From contig NZ_AGUF01000051.1 of the NCBI RefSeq assembly GCF_000236785.1, positions 1 to 64,000 of the forward strand: DNA of 64,000 nucleotides. Direction: 5' to 3'. The translations under genes were made by a program, and so were the position numbers. The notes beneath the pieces are model-generated. The model had not been told where the DNA came from, did no database searches, and was given only the letters and a program-made list of their open reading frames with translations. Source of the DNA: Achromobacter arsenitoxydans SY8 (GTDB lineage Bacteria > Pseudomonadota > Gammaproteobacteria > Burkholderiales > Burkholderiaceae_B). Shown one piece after another: positions 18,052-26,043 of this stretch. Position 1 is the stretch's first letter; each line of letters begins with the position of its first letter.

Positions 18052-18069
18052 GCCCCGCCGCAGCCGCGG

Positions 18070-18237
18070 TCAATAGAAGGTGATGTAGGCCTTGTACAGG
18101 ATGGCGCCGATGGCCGTAATGAGGCCCAGGCCCATCAATCCCATTCCCAGATTCCGGTCGCGGAACCCGAAGCCGACCAGCATGAGCGCCACGCCCGTGA
18201 CAATGATGATGAGCATGGTGTTGGTGTGCGGGCCCAT
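18070..18237 (-). CDS. Small two-helix membrane protein
   Basis: A 55-residue frame with a good ribosome site (AGGAGAAGG just before ATG 18237). It has two hydrophobic helices, at about residues 8-22 (MLIIIVTGVALMLVG) and 29-46 (LGMGLMGLGLITAIGAIL), separated by a short charged loop (FRDRN). It is too short for most gene finders, but coding is supported by the hydrophobic pattern and the ribosome site. Function unknown. It converges on the YaiI-family gene 18 bases away. Confidence 0.65.
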   Translation of the reverse strand: MGPHTNTMLIIIVTGVALMLVGFGFRDRNLGMGLMGLGLITAIGAILYKAYITFY

Positions 18238-18422
18238 AGCCTTCTCCTGTTGCCGATCGTTTGGCGATCAACCGCCGGTGCTAACCGTCCGGATCAATCG
18301 CCGCCTTTGTTCATCGCTTTTTTAATGATAGACAGGCGTCGTACGGGTTTGGCGCAACCGGCTGCTGCGCGGTTGCGACAAATCAGGAGATTAATGAATA
18401 GCCACGCAGTGGGCAAGGAACT

Positions 18423-18491
18423 GGATAAGGCCGTTTTGGGTAAGGCTGTTGGATAACGGCCATCGGGTAAGGCCATCAGGTAAGGCCGTCC
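18423..18491. repeat. Five imperfect 13-15 base tandem repeats
   Basis: Consecutive units read GGATAAGGCCGTTTT, GGGTAAGGCTGTT, GGATAACGGCCATC, GGGTAAGGCCATCA and GGTAAGGCCGTCCG. The common core is GGxTAAGGCC(G/A)T. They are non-coding and lie between the small membrane protein gene and the tRNA terminator. Copy number is likely to vary between strains. Confidence 0.6.
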
Positions 18492-18530
18492 GCTTTCCCA
18501 TGAAGCAGATTTCATTTAGCCGGAAAACAA

Positions 18531-18559
18531 AAAAGCCAACCGATGAAGGTTGGCTTTTT
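18531..18559 (-). terminator. Rho-independent terminator after tRNA-Val
   Basis: Stem AAGCCAACC / GGTTGGCTT with a six-base loop (GATGAA), flanked by A-runs on the left and T-runs on the right. It can therefore terminate in both directions. It lies about 100 bases downstream of the tRNA on the minus strand. Confidence 0.8.
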
Positions 18560-18657
18560 GCTTGTTGCCCACTGCTGAAAACAAAACCAAAACCGCGGGC
18601 GGAATCAGCGTTGCTTTCTGGGGCGCTTCAAAGGCTTAAGAAGCCTTGGAAGGTCTT

Positions 18658-18732
18658 TGGTGGGTAGTACTGGGTTCGAACCAGTGACCCCTGCCGTGTG
18701 AAGGCAGTGCTCTACCACTGAGCTAACCACCC
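18658..18732 (-). tRNA. tRNA-Val (anticodon CAC)
   Basis: Read on the minus strand, the acceptor strand GGGTGGT pairs with ACTACCC. The D-arm AGCTCAGTGGTAGAGC, the anticodon stem CTGCC/GGCAG around loop TTCACAC (anticodon CAC) and the T-arm with GGTTCGAACC are all intact. The gene encodes CCA at its 3' end (18658-18660). Anticodon CAC reads the valine codon GUG, one of the most used in this GC-rich genome. It lies downstream of dnaQ on the same strand. Confidence 0.95.
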
Positions 18733-18792
18733 CGAAAGAGGCGAAATAATAGCACGTTTTTTTAAACGTGCGCAAGTCGCACTGGAAAAGAT

Positions 18793-19518
18793 TCAGGCAG
18801 GCGCCGCAACGGGCGCGTCCATCTTGCGCCAGACGCACTCGCCGTTCACGGCTTTGTCCAGCGCGGCCAGATAGGTTTCGTGTTCGGCCAGTTCGTCGGC
18901 GCTGGCCTGCAGCACCGGCAGGCCCGACGCGTCGAACTTCGCCAGCACGACGCCGTTGCCGCCGGCATTGGCGCTGTCGTCCACGTCGATCAGCAGCGCA
19001 TCCTGGCCGCGCGTCATGGCCAGCCACACTTCCGCCAGCAGTTGCGAGTCGAGCAAGGCGCCGTGCAGGGTCCGGTGGGCGTTCGAGATGCCGAAGCGAT
19101 CGCACAGCGCGTCCAGCGAGTTGCGCTTGCCGGGGAACAATGACCGGGCGTGCAGCAGCGAGTCCGTGACGGTCTCGCAGTAGTCGTTGATGGGGCCGCG
19201 GCCGGTCTTCGCGAGTTCGGCGTTGAAGAACTTCACGTCGAACGCGGCGTTGTGCGCGATCAGTTCGGCGCCCTGGATGAACTTGACGAATTCGTCCGCG
19301 ACGTCCGAGAAACGCGGCTTATCCGACAGGAATTCCGTGGTCAGGCCGTGCACGGCCAGCGCCTCGGGGTCGCTGTCGCGGTCCGGGTTCAGGTAGATGT
19401 GCAGGTTGTTGCCCGTCGACATCCGGTTGACGAGCTCCACGCAACCGATTTCGACGATGCGATGGCCCTGGGCAGGGTCCAGTCCGGTGGTTTCCGTGTC
19501 AAAGATGATCTGGCGCAT
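18793..19518 (-). CDS. dnaQ: DNA polymerase III epsilon subunit (3'-5' proofreading exonuclease)
   Basis: A 241-residue DnaQ of normal length. All DEDDh exonuclease residues are present: D7 and E9 in FDTETTGLD, D94 in HNAAFDVKFF, and H152 and D157 in HGALLDSQLL. The C-terminal tail from about residue 185 would bind the polymerase alpha subunit. It proofreads replication errors. Its start lies two bases after the stop of the RND pump gene, so some read-through from that operon is likely; tRNA-Val follows downstream. Confidence 0.97.
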   Translation of the reverse strand: MRQIIFDTETTGLDPAQGHRIVEIGCVELVNRMSTGNNLHIYLNPDRDSDPEALAVHGLTTEFLSDKPRFSDVADEFVKFIQGAELIAHNAAFDVKFFNAELAKTGRGPINDYCETVTDSLLHARSLFPGKRNSLDALCDRFGISNAHRTLHGALLDSQLLAEVWLAMTRGQDALLIDVDDSANAGGNGVVLAKFDASGLPVLQASADELAEHETYLAALDKAVNGECVWRKMDAPVAAPA

Positions 19519-19520
19519 AA

Positions 19521-22500
19521 CTATTCCGACGCTTGGGGCTGCGAGGCCGGCGGCGTGTGCGGATGGTGCGCTGCGCTGCCGGACTCCTTGCGTGCGGTGG
19601 CAATCAGCGTATAGGCCACCGGCACGACGAACAAGGTCAGTAGTGTACCCAGCATCAGGCCGCCGACCAGGACCCAGCCGATCTGCTGGCGCGATTCCGC
19701 CCCCGCGCCGGTCGACAGCGCCAGGGGCACCGTGCCCAGCACCATGGCGCCGGTCGTCATCAGGATGGGGCGCAGGCGCAGCACGCTGGCCTCGATCACG
19801 GCCTCGAAGAGTTCCCTGCCCTCGTCACGCAGTTGGTTGGTGAATTCCACGATCAGGATGCCGTGCTTGGTGATCAGCCCCACCAGCGTGATCAGGCCGA
19901 TCTGGCTGTAAATGGACAGCGTACCGCCGGTCAGCCACAGGGCCAGCAGCGCGCCCGTCATGGACAGCGGCACCGACAGCATGATGATGAACGGGTTGCG
20001 CCAGCTTTCGAACTGCGCGGCCAGCACCAGGTAGATGAAGGCCAGCGCCATGGCGAAGACCAGATAAATGCTGCCCGACGAATCCCGGAACTCGCGCGAC
20101 TGGCCGTCCAGATCCGTCACGATTGTGTTGGGCAGGACCTCGCGCGCCACCTGGTGCATGTGTTCCAGGACTTCGCCCAGCGCGTAGCCCGGCGCCACGG
20201 CCGCGTCGATTTTCACGGCGCGCAGGCGGTTGAAGTGATTCAGCGACTGCGGCGACACGCCTTCGTGCACGCCCAGCAGGTTGTCCAGCTGGACCATGCT
20301 GCCGTCGCGCGCCCGCACATAGATGCCGGAGATGTCGGTGGGATTGGCGCGGTCGCGCGGCGTCACCTGCACGATCACGTCGTACTGTTCTCCCTCGTCC
20401 TTGTAGCGGGTGACCTGGCGGCCGCCCAGCATGGATTCCAGCGTGCGGCCCACGACGTCCACGTTGGCGCCCACGTCGGCCATCTTGTCGCGGTCCACGC
20501 GTACGCGGAGTTCGGGCGTGTTCAGACGCAGGTCGGTGTCCAGGTTCTGCAGCCCGGGATACTTGCGCAGTTCGGTCAGGAAGATCTGGGTCAGGCGCGA
20601 CAGCTCTTCATACGAGGCCTGGCTCATGATGATGAATTCCACCGGCTTGGAGCGGGCCGACTGGCCCAGCGACGGCGGATTGGTGGGGAAGGCGCGCACG
20701 CCCGGCAGCGACGCGAACTGCGGCTGCAATTGCTGCGTGATGGCCTGCTGCTTGCGGTCGCGCTGTTCCCAGGGCTTCAGGCGCAGGATCGCCGTGCCGT
20801 CGGTGACCGTGGGAAAGCCCACGGTGACCTGGCTGCCGCTGGCTTCGGGAATGTCGGCATAGAACTTCTCGATGCCCAGCATGCTGTCCAGCGTGTAGTT
20901 CAGCGTGGCGCCCTCGGGCGAGTTGACGATGCCGAAGACCACGCCCCGGTCTTCGACCGGCGCCAGTTCGCTCTTGACCACCTTGAACAGCACGCCGCTG
21001 CCCGCGGCCACGGCCAGCCCGATCACCACCACCACCCAGCGGTGCCGCAGCGATGCCCCCAGCATGCGGCGGTAGCCGTTGCTCATGCCGTTCAGCCAGC
21101 CTTCGATCAGGTTGTACCAGCGGCTGTGGCTGCTCTGGTGCCGCAGCAGCACGGAACACATCATGGGCGTCAGCGTCAGCGCCACGAAGCCGGACACCAG
21201 CACGGCGCCCGCCAGCGCCAGGGCGAACTCGATGAAGAGCCGCCCGGTGCGGCCGGTGGCAAAGGCGAGCGGGGCGTACACGGTGACCAGCGTCATCGTC
21301 ATGGCGACCACCGCGAAGCCGATTTCCTTCGAGCCCCGCAGCGCCGCCTCTTTGCGCGGCATCCCGTCCTCGATGTGGCGGTAGATGTTCTCCAGGACCA
21401 CGATGGCGTCGTCCACCACCAGGCCGATGGCCAGCACCATGGCCAGCAGCGTCAGCGTGTTGATGGAAAAGCCAAACAGGTACATCAGCGCGCAGGCGCC
21501 CACCAGCGACACCGGGATGGTGACGATGGGAATGATGCTGGCGCGCAGGTTGCGCAGGAAGAAGAAGATCACCAGCACCACCAGCACGATGGCTTCGCCG
21601 ATGGTGTGGAACACGGAATCAATGGAGCGCTCGATGAACACCGACGAGTCGTACGCGATGTTCAGCTTCATGCCGGCCGGCAGGGTTTCGTTCAGCCGCT
21701 CGACCTCCTGGCGCGCCGCCTTGGACAGTTCCAGCGGGTTGGCCGTGGACTGCCGCGTAACGCCGATATTGATGGCGGGCTTGCCGTTGAAGCGCGACAG
21801 CACCCGGTCGTTGGCCGCCGCGATCTCGACCTTGGAGACGTCGCGCAGCCGCACCGGATAACCCTTCACGTTGGCGACGATCACGTCTTCGAACTGGGCC
21901 GGGGTCTGCAGGTCGGTCGCAGACACCACCGAGAACTCGCGGGCGCGGGATTCGATGCGACCGGCGGGAATTTCCACGTTCTGGCTGCGCAGTGCCGCTT
22001 CGACGTCCTGCACGGTCAGGCCGTAGGCCGCAAGCTTGTCGCGGTCCACGTAGATGCGCATGGAAGGCAGGCGTTCGCCGAAGACGCGGACCTCCGCCGC
22101 CCCCGGCAGCACCGACAGGCGGGTCTTGATGTAGCGGTTGATGTAGTCGGAGGTCTGGATCGCCGAATACGACCCCGACTCCACGGCGATATAGATGATG
22201 GGCTGGGAGTCGGCCTCGACCTTGCCGATGATGGGCTCGTCGATTTCATCGGGCAGGAAGCGCCGGGCGCGCGAGACCTTGTCGCGGACCTCGGCCGCGG
22301 CGGCGTCCGGATCGCGCGACAGGTTGAACTTGATATTGATGAGGCTGCGCTCGGAACGGCTGCGCGAGGTCATCACGTCCACACCCTCGATCCCGGCCAG
22401 CTGGTCTTCCAGCGGCTTGGTCACCTGGGATTCGATCACCTCGGGCGACGCGCCCTTATAGGTGGTGTCCACCGACACGATGGGCTCGTCGATCTTGGGA

Positions 22501-22610
22501 TATTCGCGCACGGTCAGGCGCGAATACGAGATCAGGCCGATCAGCACGATGATCAGCGACAGGACCGACGCAAACACCGGCCGCTTGATGCAGGTTTCCG
22601 AGATACGCAT
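19521..22610 (-). CDS. RND-family efflux pump, inner-membrane permease (HAE1/AcrB type)
   Basis: A 1029-residue permease, the standard length. The start MRISETCIKRPVFASVLS is typical for the family's cytoplasmic end and first helix. Two large periplasmic domains follow helices 1 and 7. Helix 4 carries the proton-relay pair in GLVVDDAIVVLENIYRHIEDG (about residues 398-418). It forms a trimer that exports hydrophobic compounds using the proton gradient. The adaptor gene lies directly upstream, but there is no outer-membrane channel gene in the cluster, so it must borrow one encoded elsewhere. Confidence 0.93.
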   Translation of the reverse strand: MRISETCIKRPVFASVLSLIIVLIGLISYSRLTVREYPKIDEPIVSVDTTYKGASPEVIESQVTKPLEDQLAGIEGVDVMTSRSRSERSLINIKFNLSRDPDAAAAEVRDKVSRARRFLPDEIDEPIIGKVEADSQPIIYIAVESGSYSAIQTSDYINRYIKTRLSVLPGAAEVRVFGERLPSMRIYVDRDKLAAYGLTVQDVEAALRSQNVEIPAGRIESRAREFSVVSATDLQTPAQFEDVIVANVKGYPVRLRDVSKVEIAAANDRVLSRFNGKPAINIGVTRQSTANPLELSKAARQEVERLNETLPAGMKLNIAYDSSVFIERSIDSVFHTIGEAIVLVVLVIFFFLRNLRASIIPIVTIPVSLVGACALMYLFGFSINTLTLLAMVLAIGLVVDDAIVVLENIYRHIEDGMPRKEAALRGSKEIGFAVVAMTMTLVTVYAPLAFATGRTGRLFIEFALALAGAVLVSGFVALTLTPMMCSVLLRHQSSHSRWYNLIEGWLNGMSNGYRRMLGASLRHRWVVVVIGLAVAAGSGVLFKVVKSELAPVEDRGVVFGIVNSPEGATLNYTLDSMLGIEKFYADIPEASGSQVTVGFPTVTDGTAILRLKPWEQRDRKQQAITQQLQPQFASLPGVRAFPTNPPSLGQSARSKPVEFIIMSQASYEELSRLTQIFLTELRKYPGLQNLDTDLRLNTPELRVRVDRDKMADVGANVDVVGRTLESMLGGRQVTRYKDEGEQYDVIVQVTPRDRANPTDISGIYVRARDGSMVQLDNLLGVHEGVSPQSLNHFNRLRAVKIDAAVAPGYALGEVLEHMHQVAREVLPNTIVTDLDGQSREFRDSSGSIYLVFAMALAFIYLVLAAQFESWRNPFIIMLSVPLSMTGALLALWLTGGTLSIYSQIGLITLVGLITKHGILIVEFTNQLRDEGRELFEAVIEASVLRLRPILMTTGAMVLGTVPLALSTGAGAESRQQIGWVLVGGLMLGTLLTLFVVPVAYTLIATARKESGSAAHHPHTPPASQPQASE

Positions 22611-22643
22611 GGCGCTATCGCTGAATAGGTAGAAGGGCCGGCG

Positions 22644-23726
22644 TCACTGGCCGTTGCCCACGATGGTCACGGGCGCGCCGTCCGTGACGCGCTGCAGGCC
22701 CGAAACCACCAGCATGTCGTTCACGGCCACACCGGTCAGGATCTCGACGCGACCCTCGCGGCGCTCGCCGATCGTCACTTCGCGCCGTTGCGCGACGCCG
22801 TTCTCGACCCGGTAAACGTACTGCGTTTCGCCCGACGGCGATAGCGCGGCCTCGGGCGCGACCAGCGCCTTGTCCTGATTGAACAGCAGTTGCACCCGGG
22901 CGAACATGCCCGGCCGCAGCACGGCGTCCTGGTTGGCGACGGTGGCGCGCAGCAGGATGGACCGGCCGCCCGCGTCGACCAGCGGGCTCACGGCGTAGAC
23001 CACGCCCCGCCGCTCCTGGCCCGGCAGCGCGTCCAGCCGCAGCGTCAGCTGCTGCCCCACGCCGACTTTGCTCAGATACATTTCCGGCACCCGGAAGTCC
23101 ACCTTGAGCGGGTCGATCGCCTCAAGCGGCGCCAGGTCCTGACCCTGATTGACGTAGTCGCCCACCGACACGCTGCGCAGGCCGACGGTGCCGGCGAACG
23201 GGGCGGTGATGGTCATCTTGTCCAGCCGGGCCTGCGCCAGCGCCACGGCGGCCTCCTGGACCTTCAGCGTGCTGGCGGATTCATCGCGGGCCTGCTGGCT
23301 GACAAAGCCCTTGCCCTGGAGTTCGACGGCGCGGCGGTAGTGGCTCTGCGCCAGCGTGAGGTTGGCGCGCGCCTGGGCCAGTTCCGCGCGCGGCACAGAA
23401 TCGTCCAGGCGTATCAGCGCCTGGCCCTGCTTGACGGGCTGGCCTTCCTTGAAATCAATGGCCTGGATGCGGCCGGCCACTTCGGGCCGGAGCACGACGG
23501 ATTCGTCGGACCGCAGGCTGCCCACCGCCGACAGGCCGCGGGCGAACGGAATTTCCTGAACGGGGGCCACAGCCACCCGGGCGGGCGCCGCGGGCGCGGC
23601 GGAAGATTTGGCGGTGGCCTGGGCGGGCGTGGCGGCGGGCGTGAGCCAGCGCGGCACAAAAACGCCGAGCGCGGCCCCCGCGGCCAACCCTGCCGCAACG
23701 GCGGCCAGCAGTACTGCTTTTTTCAT
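22644..23726 (-). CDS. RND periplasmic adaptor protein (membrane fusion protein)
   Basis: A 360-residue adaptor. An N-terminal hydrophobic anchor (MKKAVLLAAVAAGLAAGAAL) is followed by a barrel-sandwich/lipoyl half (VAGRIQAIDFKEGQPVKQGQ), an alpha-helical hairpin (about 125-185), the second lipoyl half (ITAPFAGTVGLRSVSVGDYV) and beta-barrel and membrane-proximal domains. It links the RND permease to an outer-membrane channel. ATG 23726 is chosen because the upstream in-frame start at 23816 adds an Arg/Pro-rich tail. It is the first gene of the unit and lies behind a perfect palindrome. Confidence 0.92.
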   Translation of the reverse strand: MKKAVLLAAVAAGLAAGAALGVFVPRWLTPAATPAQATAKSSAAPAAPARVAVAPVQEIPFARGLSAVGSLRSDESVVLRPEVAGRIQAIDFKEGQPVKQGQALIRLDDSVPRAELAQARANLTLAQSHYRRAVELQGKGFVSQQARDESASTLKVQEAAVALAQARLDKMTITAPFAGTVGLRSVSVGDYVNQGQDLAPLEAIDPLKVDFRVPEMYLSKVGVGQQLTLRLDALPGQERRGVVYAVSPLVDAGGRSILLRATVANQDAVLRPGMFARVQLLFNQDKALVAPEAALSPSGETQYVYRVENGVAQRREVTIGERREGRVEILTGVAVNDMLVVSGLQRVTDGAPVTIVGNGQ

Positions 23727-23827
23727 GCGCGAATGTGGCGGTATTGCGGCGCGGGCCCGGCATGCCTGACTCGGGCGCCGCCGCAGGAACGGGAAGGAGG
23801 GTTGGCACTTTAGCACCCGAATTTACA

Positions 23828-23845
23828 TACTGGAACAATCCAGTA
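23828..23845. promoter_or_regulatory. Operator-like palindrome upstream of the RND operon
   Basis: TACTGGA-ACAA-TCCAGTA is a perfect 7+7 inverted repeat with a 4-base spacer, 102 bases upstream of the adaptor start. Size and symmetry fit a TetR- or MarR-type repressor site. No such regulator is encoded next to the pump. The site lies between the rnhA terminator and the adaptor gene. Confidence 0.55.
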
Positions 23846-23862
23846 GCCGGCTGAAAGAACTA

Positions 23863-23883
23863 AATCCGCCCTTGGGGCGGATT
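23863..23883 (-). terminator. Rho-independent terminator of rnhA
   Basis: A perfect 9-base stem AATCCGCCC / GGGCGGATT with a 3-base loop, followed on the minus strand by a T-rich tract (TTTAGTTCTTT). It lies 20 bases after the rnhA stop and separates rnhA from the RND operon. Confidence 0.75.
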
Positions 23884-23903
23884 CGAGGGTATATCCGGAT
23901 GCC

Positions 23904-24365
23904 TCAGCCGCGTCTGGCGGCTTCCACGCCCAGGTTGGCCAGCTGGTCGGCGCGTTCGTTGCCGGGATCGCCCGCATGGCCGCGGACCCACTTCCAGCTC
24001 ACCTGGTGGCGGCGCACCTGATCGTCCAGCGCCTGCCAGAGCTCGGCGTTCTTCACCGGCTTCTTGTCGGCCGTCATCCAGCCGCGCCGCTTCCAGTTGG
24101 CCAGCCATTCGGTCATGCCCTTCATGACGTACTGGGAATCGGTATGGATGGTGACGACGCAGGGGCGCTTGAGCGCGCGCAGCCCTTCGATGACCGCCAG
24201 CAGCTCCATCCGGTTGTTGGTGGTCTGGAGTTCGCCGCCATGCAGCGTTTTCTCGTGGGCGCCGGCGCGCATCAGCACGCCCCAGCCGCCCGGACCCGGA
24301 TTGCCCTTGCAGGCGCCGTCGGTCCACATTTCCACTTTCTGCTCGTTCGGTTTGTTGTCCTGCAT
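23904..24365 (-). CDS. rnhA: Ribonuclease HI
   Basis: A 153-residue RNase HI. The catalytic residues align one to one with the E. coli enzyme at +6: D16 ([11 protein letters not shown]), E54 ([10 protein letters not shown]), D76 (HTDSQYV), H130 (VRGHAG) and D140 (NERADQLA). It removes RNA from RNA-DNA hybrids. ATG 24365 gives the family length. It lies 50 bases downstream of the methyltransferase gene on the same strand, the common betaproteobacterial order methyltransferase-rnhA beside gloB. Confidence 0.97.
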   Translation of the reverse strand: MQDNKPNEQKVEMWTDGACKGNPGPGGWGVLMRAGAHEKTLHGGELQTTNNRMELLAVIEGLRALKRPCVVTIHTDSQYVMKGMTEWLANWKRRGWMTADKKPVKNAELWQALDDQVRRHQVSWKWVRGHAGDPGNERADQLANLGVEAARRG

Positions 24366-24415
24366 GGTGCCGCTTGGTGTTCCTTGTTCGTGCAAAGTGA
24401 TGCCGGTCCGGCCGT

Positions 24416-25195
24416 TCAAGAGGGGCCGAAGCCGTCGTCCGCCTGGCGGTTGACCACGACCGACGCGGCGCGCGCGCGCTTGGGCTTGGTTTTCCAGGCA
24501 GGCCCGATGATACGCATGCCGGTCACGCGCTTGACGGCCGACACCATATAGATGGCGCCGCCCAGGCTCCACCAGCGGGCGCCTGCGGATTCCAGGAAGC
24601 TCCAGCGCTGCAGCCATTTTTCGCTGCGGCAGGCGGGCGCGTAGCAGCCGAACTGGCTTTCGTCGACTTCCAGGGACAGCAGCTTGAACCAGTCTTTGAG
24701 GCGCGGCAGCGAAACCTGGGACGACGGCGGCTGGGGCAGCCATGGCTCCATGCCGGGCATCCGCGTGCGTGCGCCCCACATGCTCCAGGGATTGAACCCC
24801 GAAATCACGACCCGGCCCTCGGGCACCAGCACGCGTTCCACTTCGCGCAGCACGTTGTGGGGCTGGGTCGTGCATTCGAAGGCATGCGGCAGGATCAGCA
24901 GGTCCACGCTCTGGGATTCGAACGGCAGGGCCTCGGGCTGGGCGACGACCACCCGCGACTGCCAGCCGGCCAGGCTGTCCGGCGCCGGGGTCTCGGTGCC
25001 CACATAGCCCTTGAACGGCATCCGGTTGGCCCGCAACAGATTCACGTCGGCAAGGCCGACCTGCCAGGCGTAATATCCGAAGACATCCGCGACGGCCGCG
25101 TCGAACTGCGCCCGCTCCCAGGCCAGGGCGTACTGGCCCGGCGGAGTCTGGAACCATTCGGCCAGTTCTACAATCGGCGGAGTATCTTCTGCCAC
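24416..25195 (-). CDS. SAM-dependent methyltransferase next to rnhA/gloB
   Basis: A 259-residue class I methyltransferase-like protein. It has an acidic/hydrophobic core motif [23 protein letters not shown] (visible from about residue 105; only parts quoted here) and the post-motif strand [19 protein letters not shown] typical of the UbiE/type 11 family. Start choice: GTG 25195 has GAAGGA six bases upstream; an in-frame ATG at 25216 would overlap the gloB start codon and has a poor site. The substrate is unknown. Genes of this type stand between gloB and rnhA in many proteobacteria. Confidence 0.8.
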   Translation of the reverse strand: MAEDTPPIVELAEWFQTPPGQYALAWERAQFDAAVADVFGYYAWQVGLADVNLLRANRMPFKGYVGTETPAPDSLAGWQSRVVVAQPEALPFESQSVDLLILPHAFECTTQPHNVLREVERVLVPEGRVVISGFNPWSMWGARTRMPGMEPWLPQPPSSQVSLPRLKDWFKLLSLEVDESQFGCYAPACRSEKWLQRWSFLESAGARWWSLGGAIYMVSAVKRVTGMRIIGPAWKTKPKRARAASVVVNRQADDGFGPS

Positions 25196-25214
25196 GTTTT
25201 TTCCTTCGAGTCCC

Positions 25215-26036
25215 ATGCAAGCCTTGACCGCCCCCGCAGGCGGCCGCGAACGCAACGCCGCGGTCTTGCCTTTGCCAGCCTTCTCCGACAACTACATCTG
25301 GGCCATCGTCCGCGACGGCCAGGCCGCGGTGGTGGATCCCGGCGAAGCCGGCCCGGTGCTGCGCTTTCTTGAACAGCAAGGCTTGAGGCTGCGCGCCATT
25401 CTACTCACGCACCACCATGGCGACCATGTGGGCGGCGTTCCCGAATTGTCACGCATCGAAGGCATTACCGTATACGGCCCCGCGCATGAGCGCCTGCCGC
25501 GCTGCGACGTTCCTCTGTCCGAAGGCGACCGCGTGACGCTGCCCGAACTGGACCTGGACCTGGCCGTGCTGGACGTGCCCGGCCATACCGCCGGGCACAT
25601 CGCCTACGTGGGCCGGGCGGCCGGCGTGGAGCCCGCCCTGTTCTGCGGCGACACCCTGTTTGCCGGAGGCTGTGGCCGCCTTTTCGAAGGCACTCCAGCG
25701 CAAATGTTTGATTCTTTGGGGAAATTTGCGGTTTTACCTGCCGATACAAAGGTTTTTTGCGCACACGAGTACACTCTAGCGAACCTGCGCTGGGCCCTGG
25801 CGGTCGAACCGGCCAATCGCAGCCTGCAAGAATGGCAGCTGCAAGCCCAGCAATTACGCGCGCAAGGCCACCCCACGCTCCCCTCGAGCATCGGCCAGGA
25901 ACGCGCGACCAATCCGTTTTTGCGCACACAGCAGCCCGACGTCGCTCGCGCCGCGGCTGACTGGGCCGGAAGCAACCTGCATACGCCGGTAGAGGTCTTT
26001 GCCTCCCTTCGTGAATGGAAGAACGATTTCAAGTGA
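25215..26036 (+). CDS. gloB: Hydroxyacylglutathione hydrolase (glyoxalase II)
   Basis: A 273-residue metallo-beta-lactamase-fold enzyme. The binuclear metal motif THHHGDH is at residues 65-71; further ligands lie in PGHTAGH (about 123-129), [16 protein letters not shown] and CAHEYT. The C-terminal substrate-binding domain ends with the NPFLR segment. It converts S-lactoylglutathione to D-lactate and glutathione, the second step of methylglyoxal detoxification. The start lies 20 bases from the divergent methyltransferase start, and the stop is seven bases before the mltD start. Confidence 0.95.
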   Translation: MQALTAPAGGRERNAAVLPLPAFSDNYIWAIVRDGQAAVVDPGEAGPVLRFLEQQGLRLRAILLTHHHGDHVGGVPELSRIEGITVYGPAHERLPRCDVPLSEGDRVTLPELDLDLAVLDVPGHTAGHIAYVGRAAGVEPALFCGDTLFAGGCGRLFEGTPAQMFDSLGKFAVLPADTKVFCAHEYTLANLRWALAVEPANRSLQEWQLQAQQLRAQGHPTLPSSIGQERATNPFLRTQQPDVARAAADWAGSNLHTPVEVFASLREWKNDFK

Positions 26037-26043
26037 CAGCCTG

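Larger units (their letters stand above)
18238..18657. other. Gene-free stretch with short repeats and a terminator
   Basis: About 420 bases. They hold the probable promoter of the 55-residue membrane protein, a run of five imperfect GGATAAGGCCGTT-like repeats (18423-18491) and a strong terminator hairpin (18531-18559). A 73-codon open frame on the minus strand crosses the repeats and looks non-coding. Confidence 0.5.

Noticed and set aside
18294..18515. A 73-codon open frame on the minus strand upstream of the tRNA-Val terminator
   Set aside because: It consists largely of the short tandem repeats and has no ribosome site or family signature.
19833..22628. A 931-codon open frame on the plus strand opposite the RND permease
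   Set aside because: It is the mirror frame of a well-supported RND gene; its product is His/Gln/Arg-rich low-complexity sequence typical of GC-rich antisense frames.
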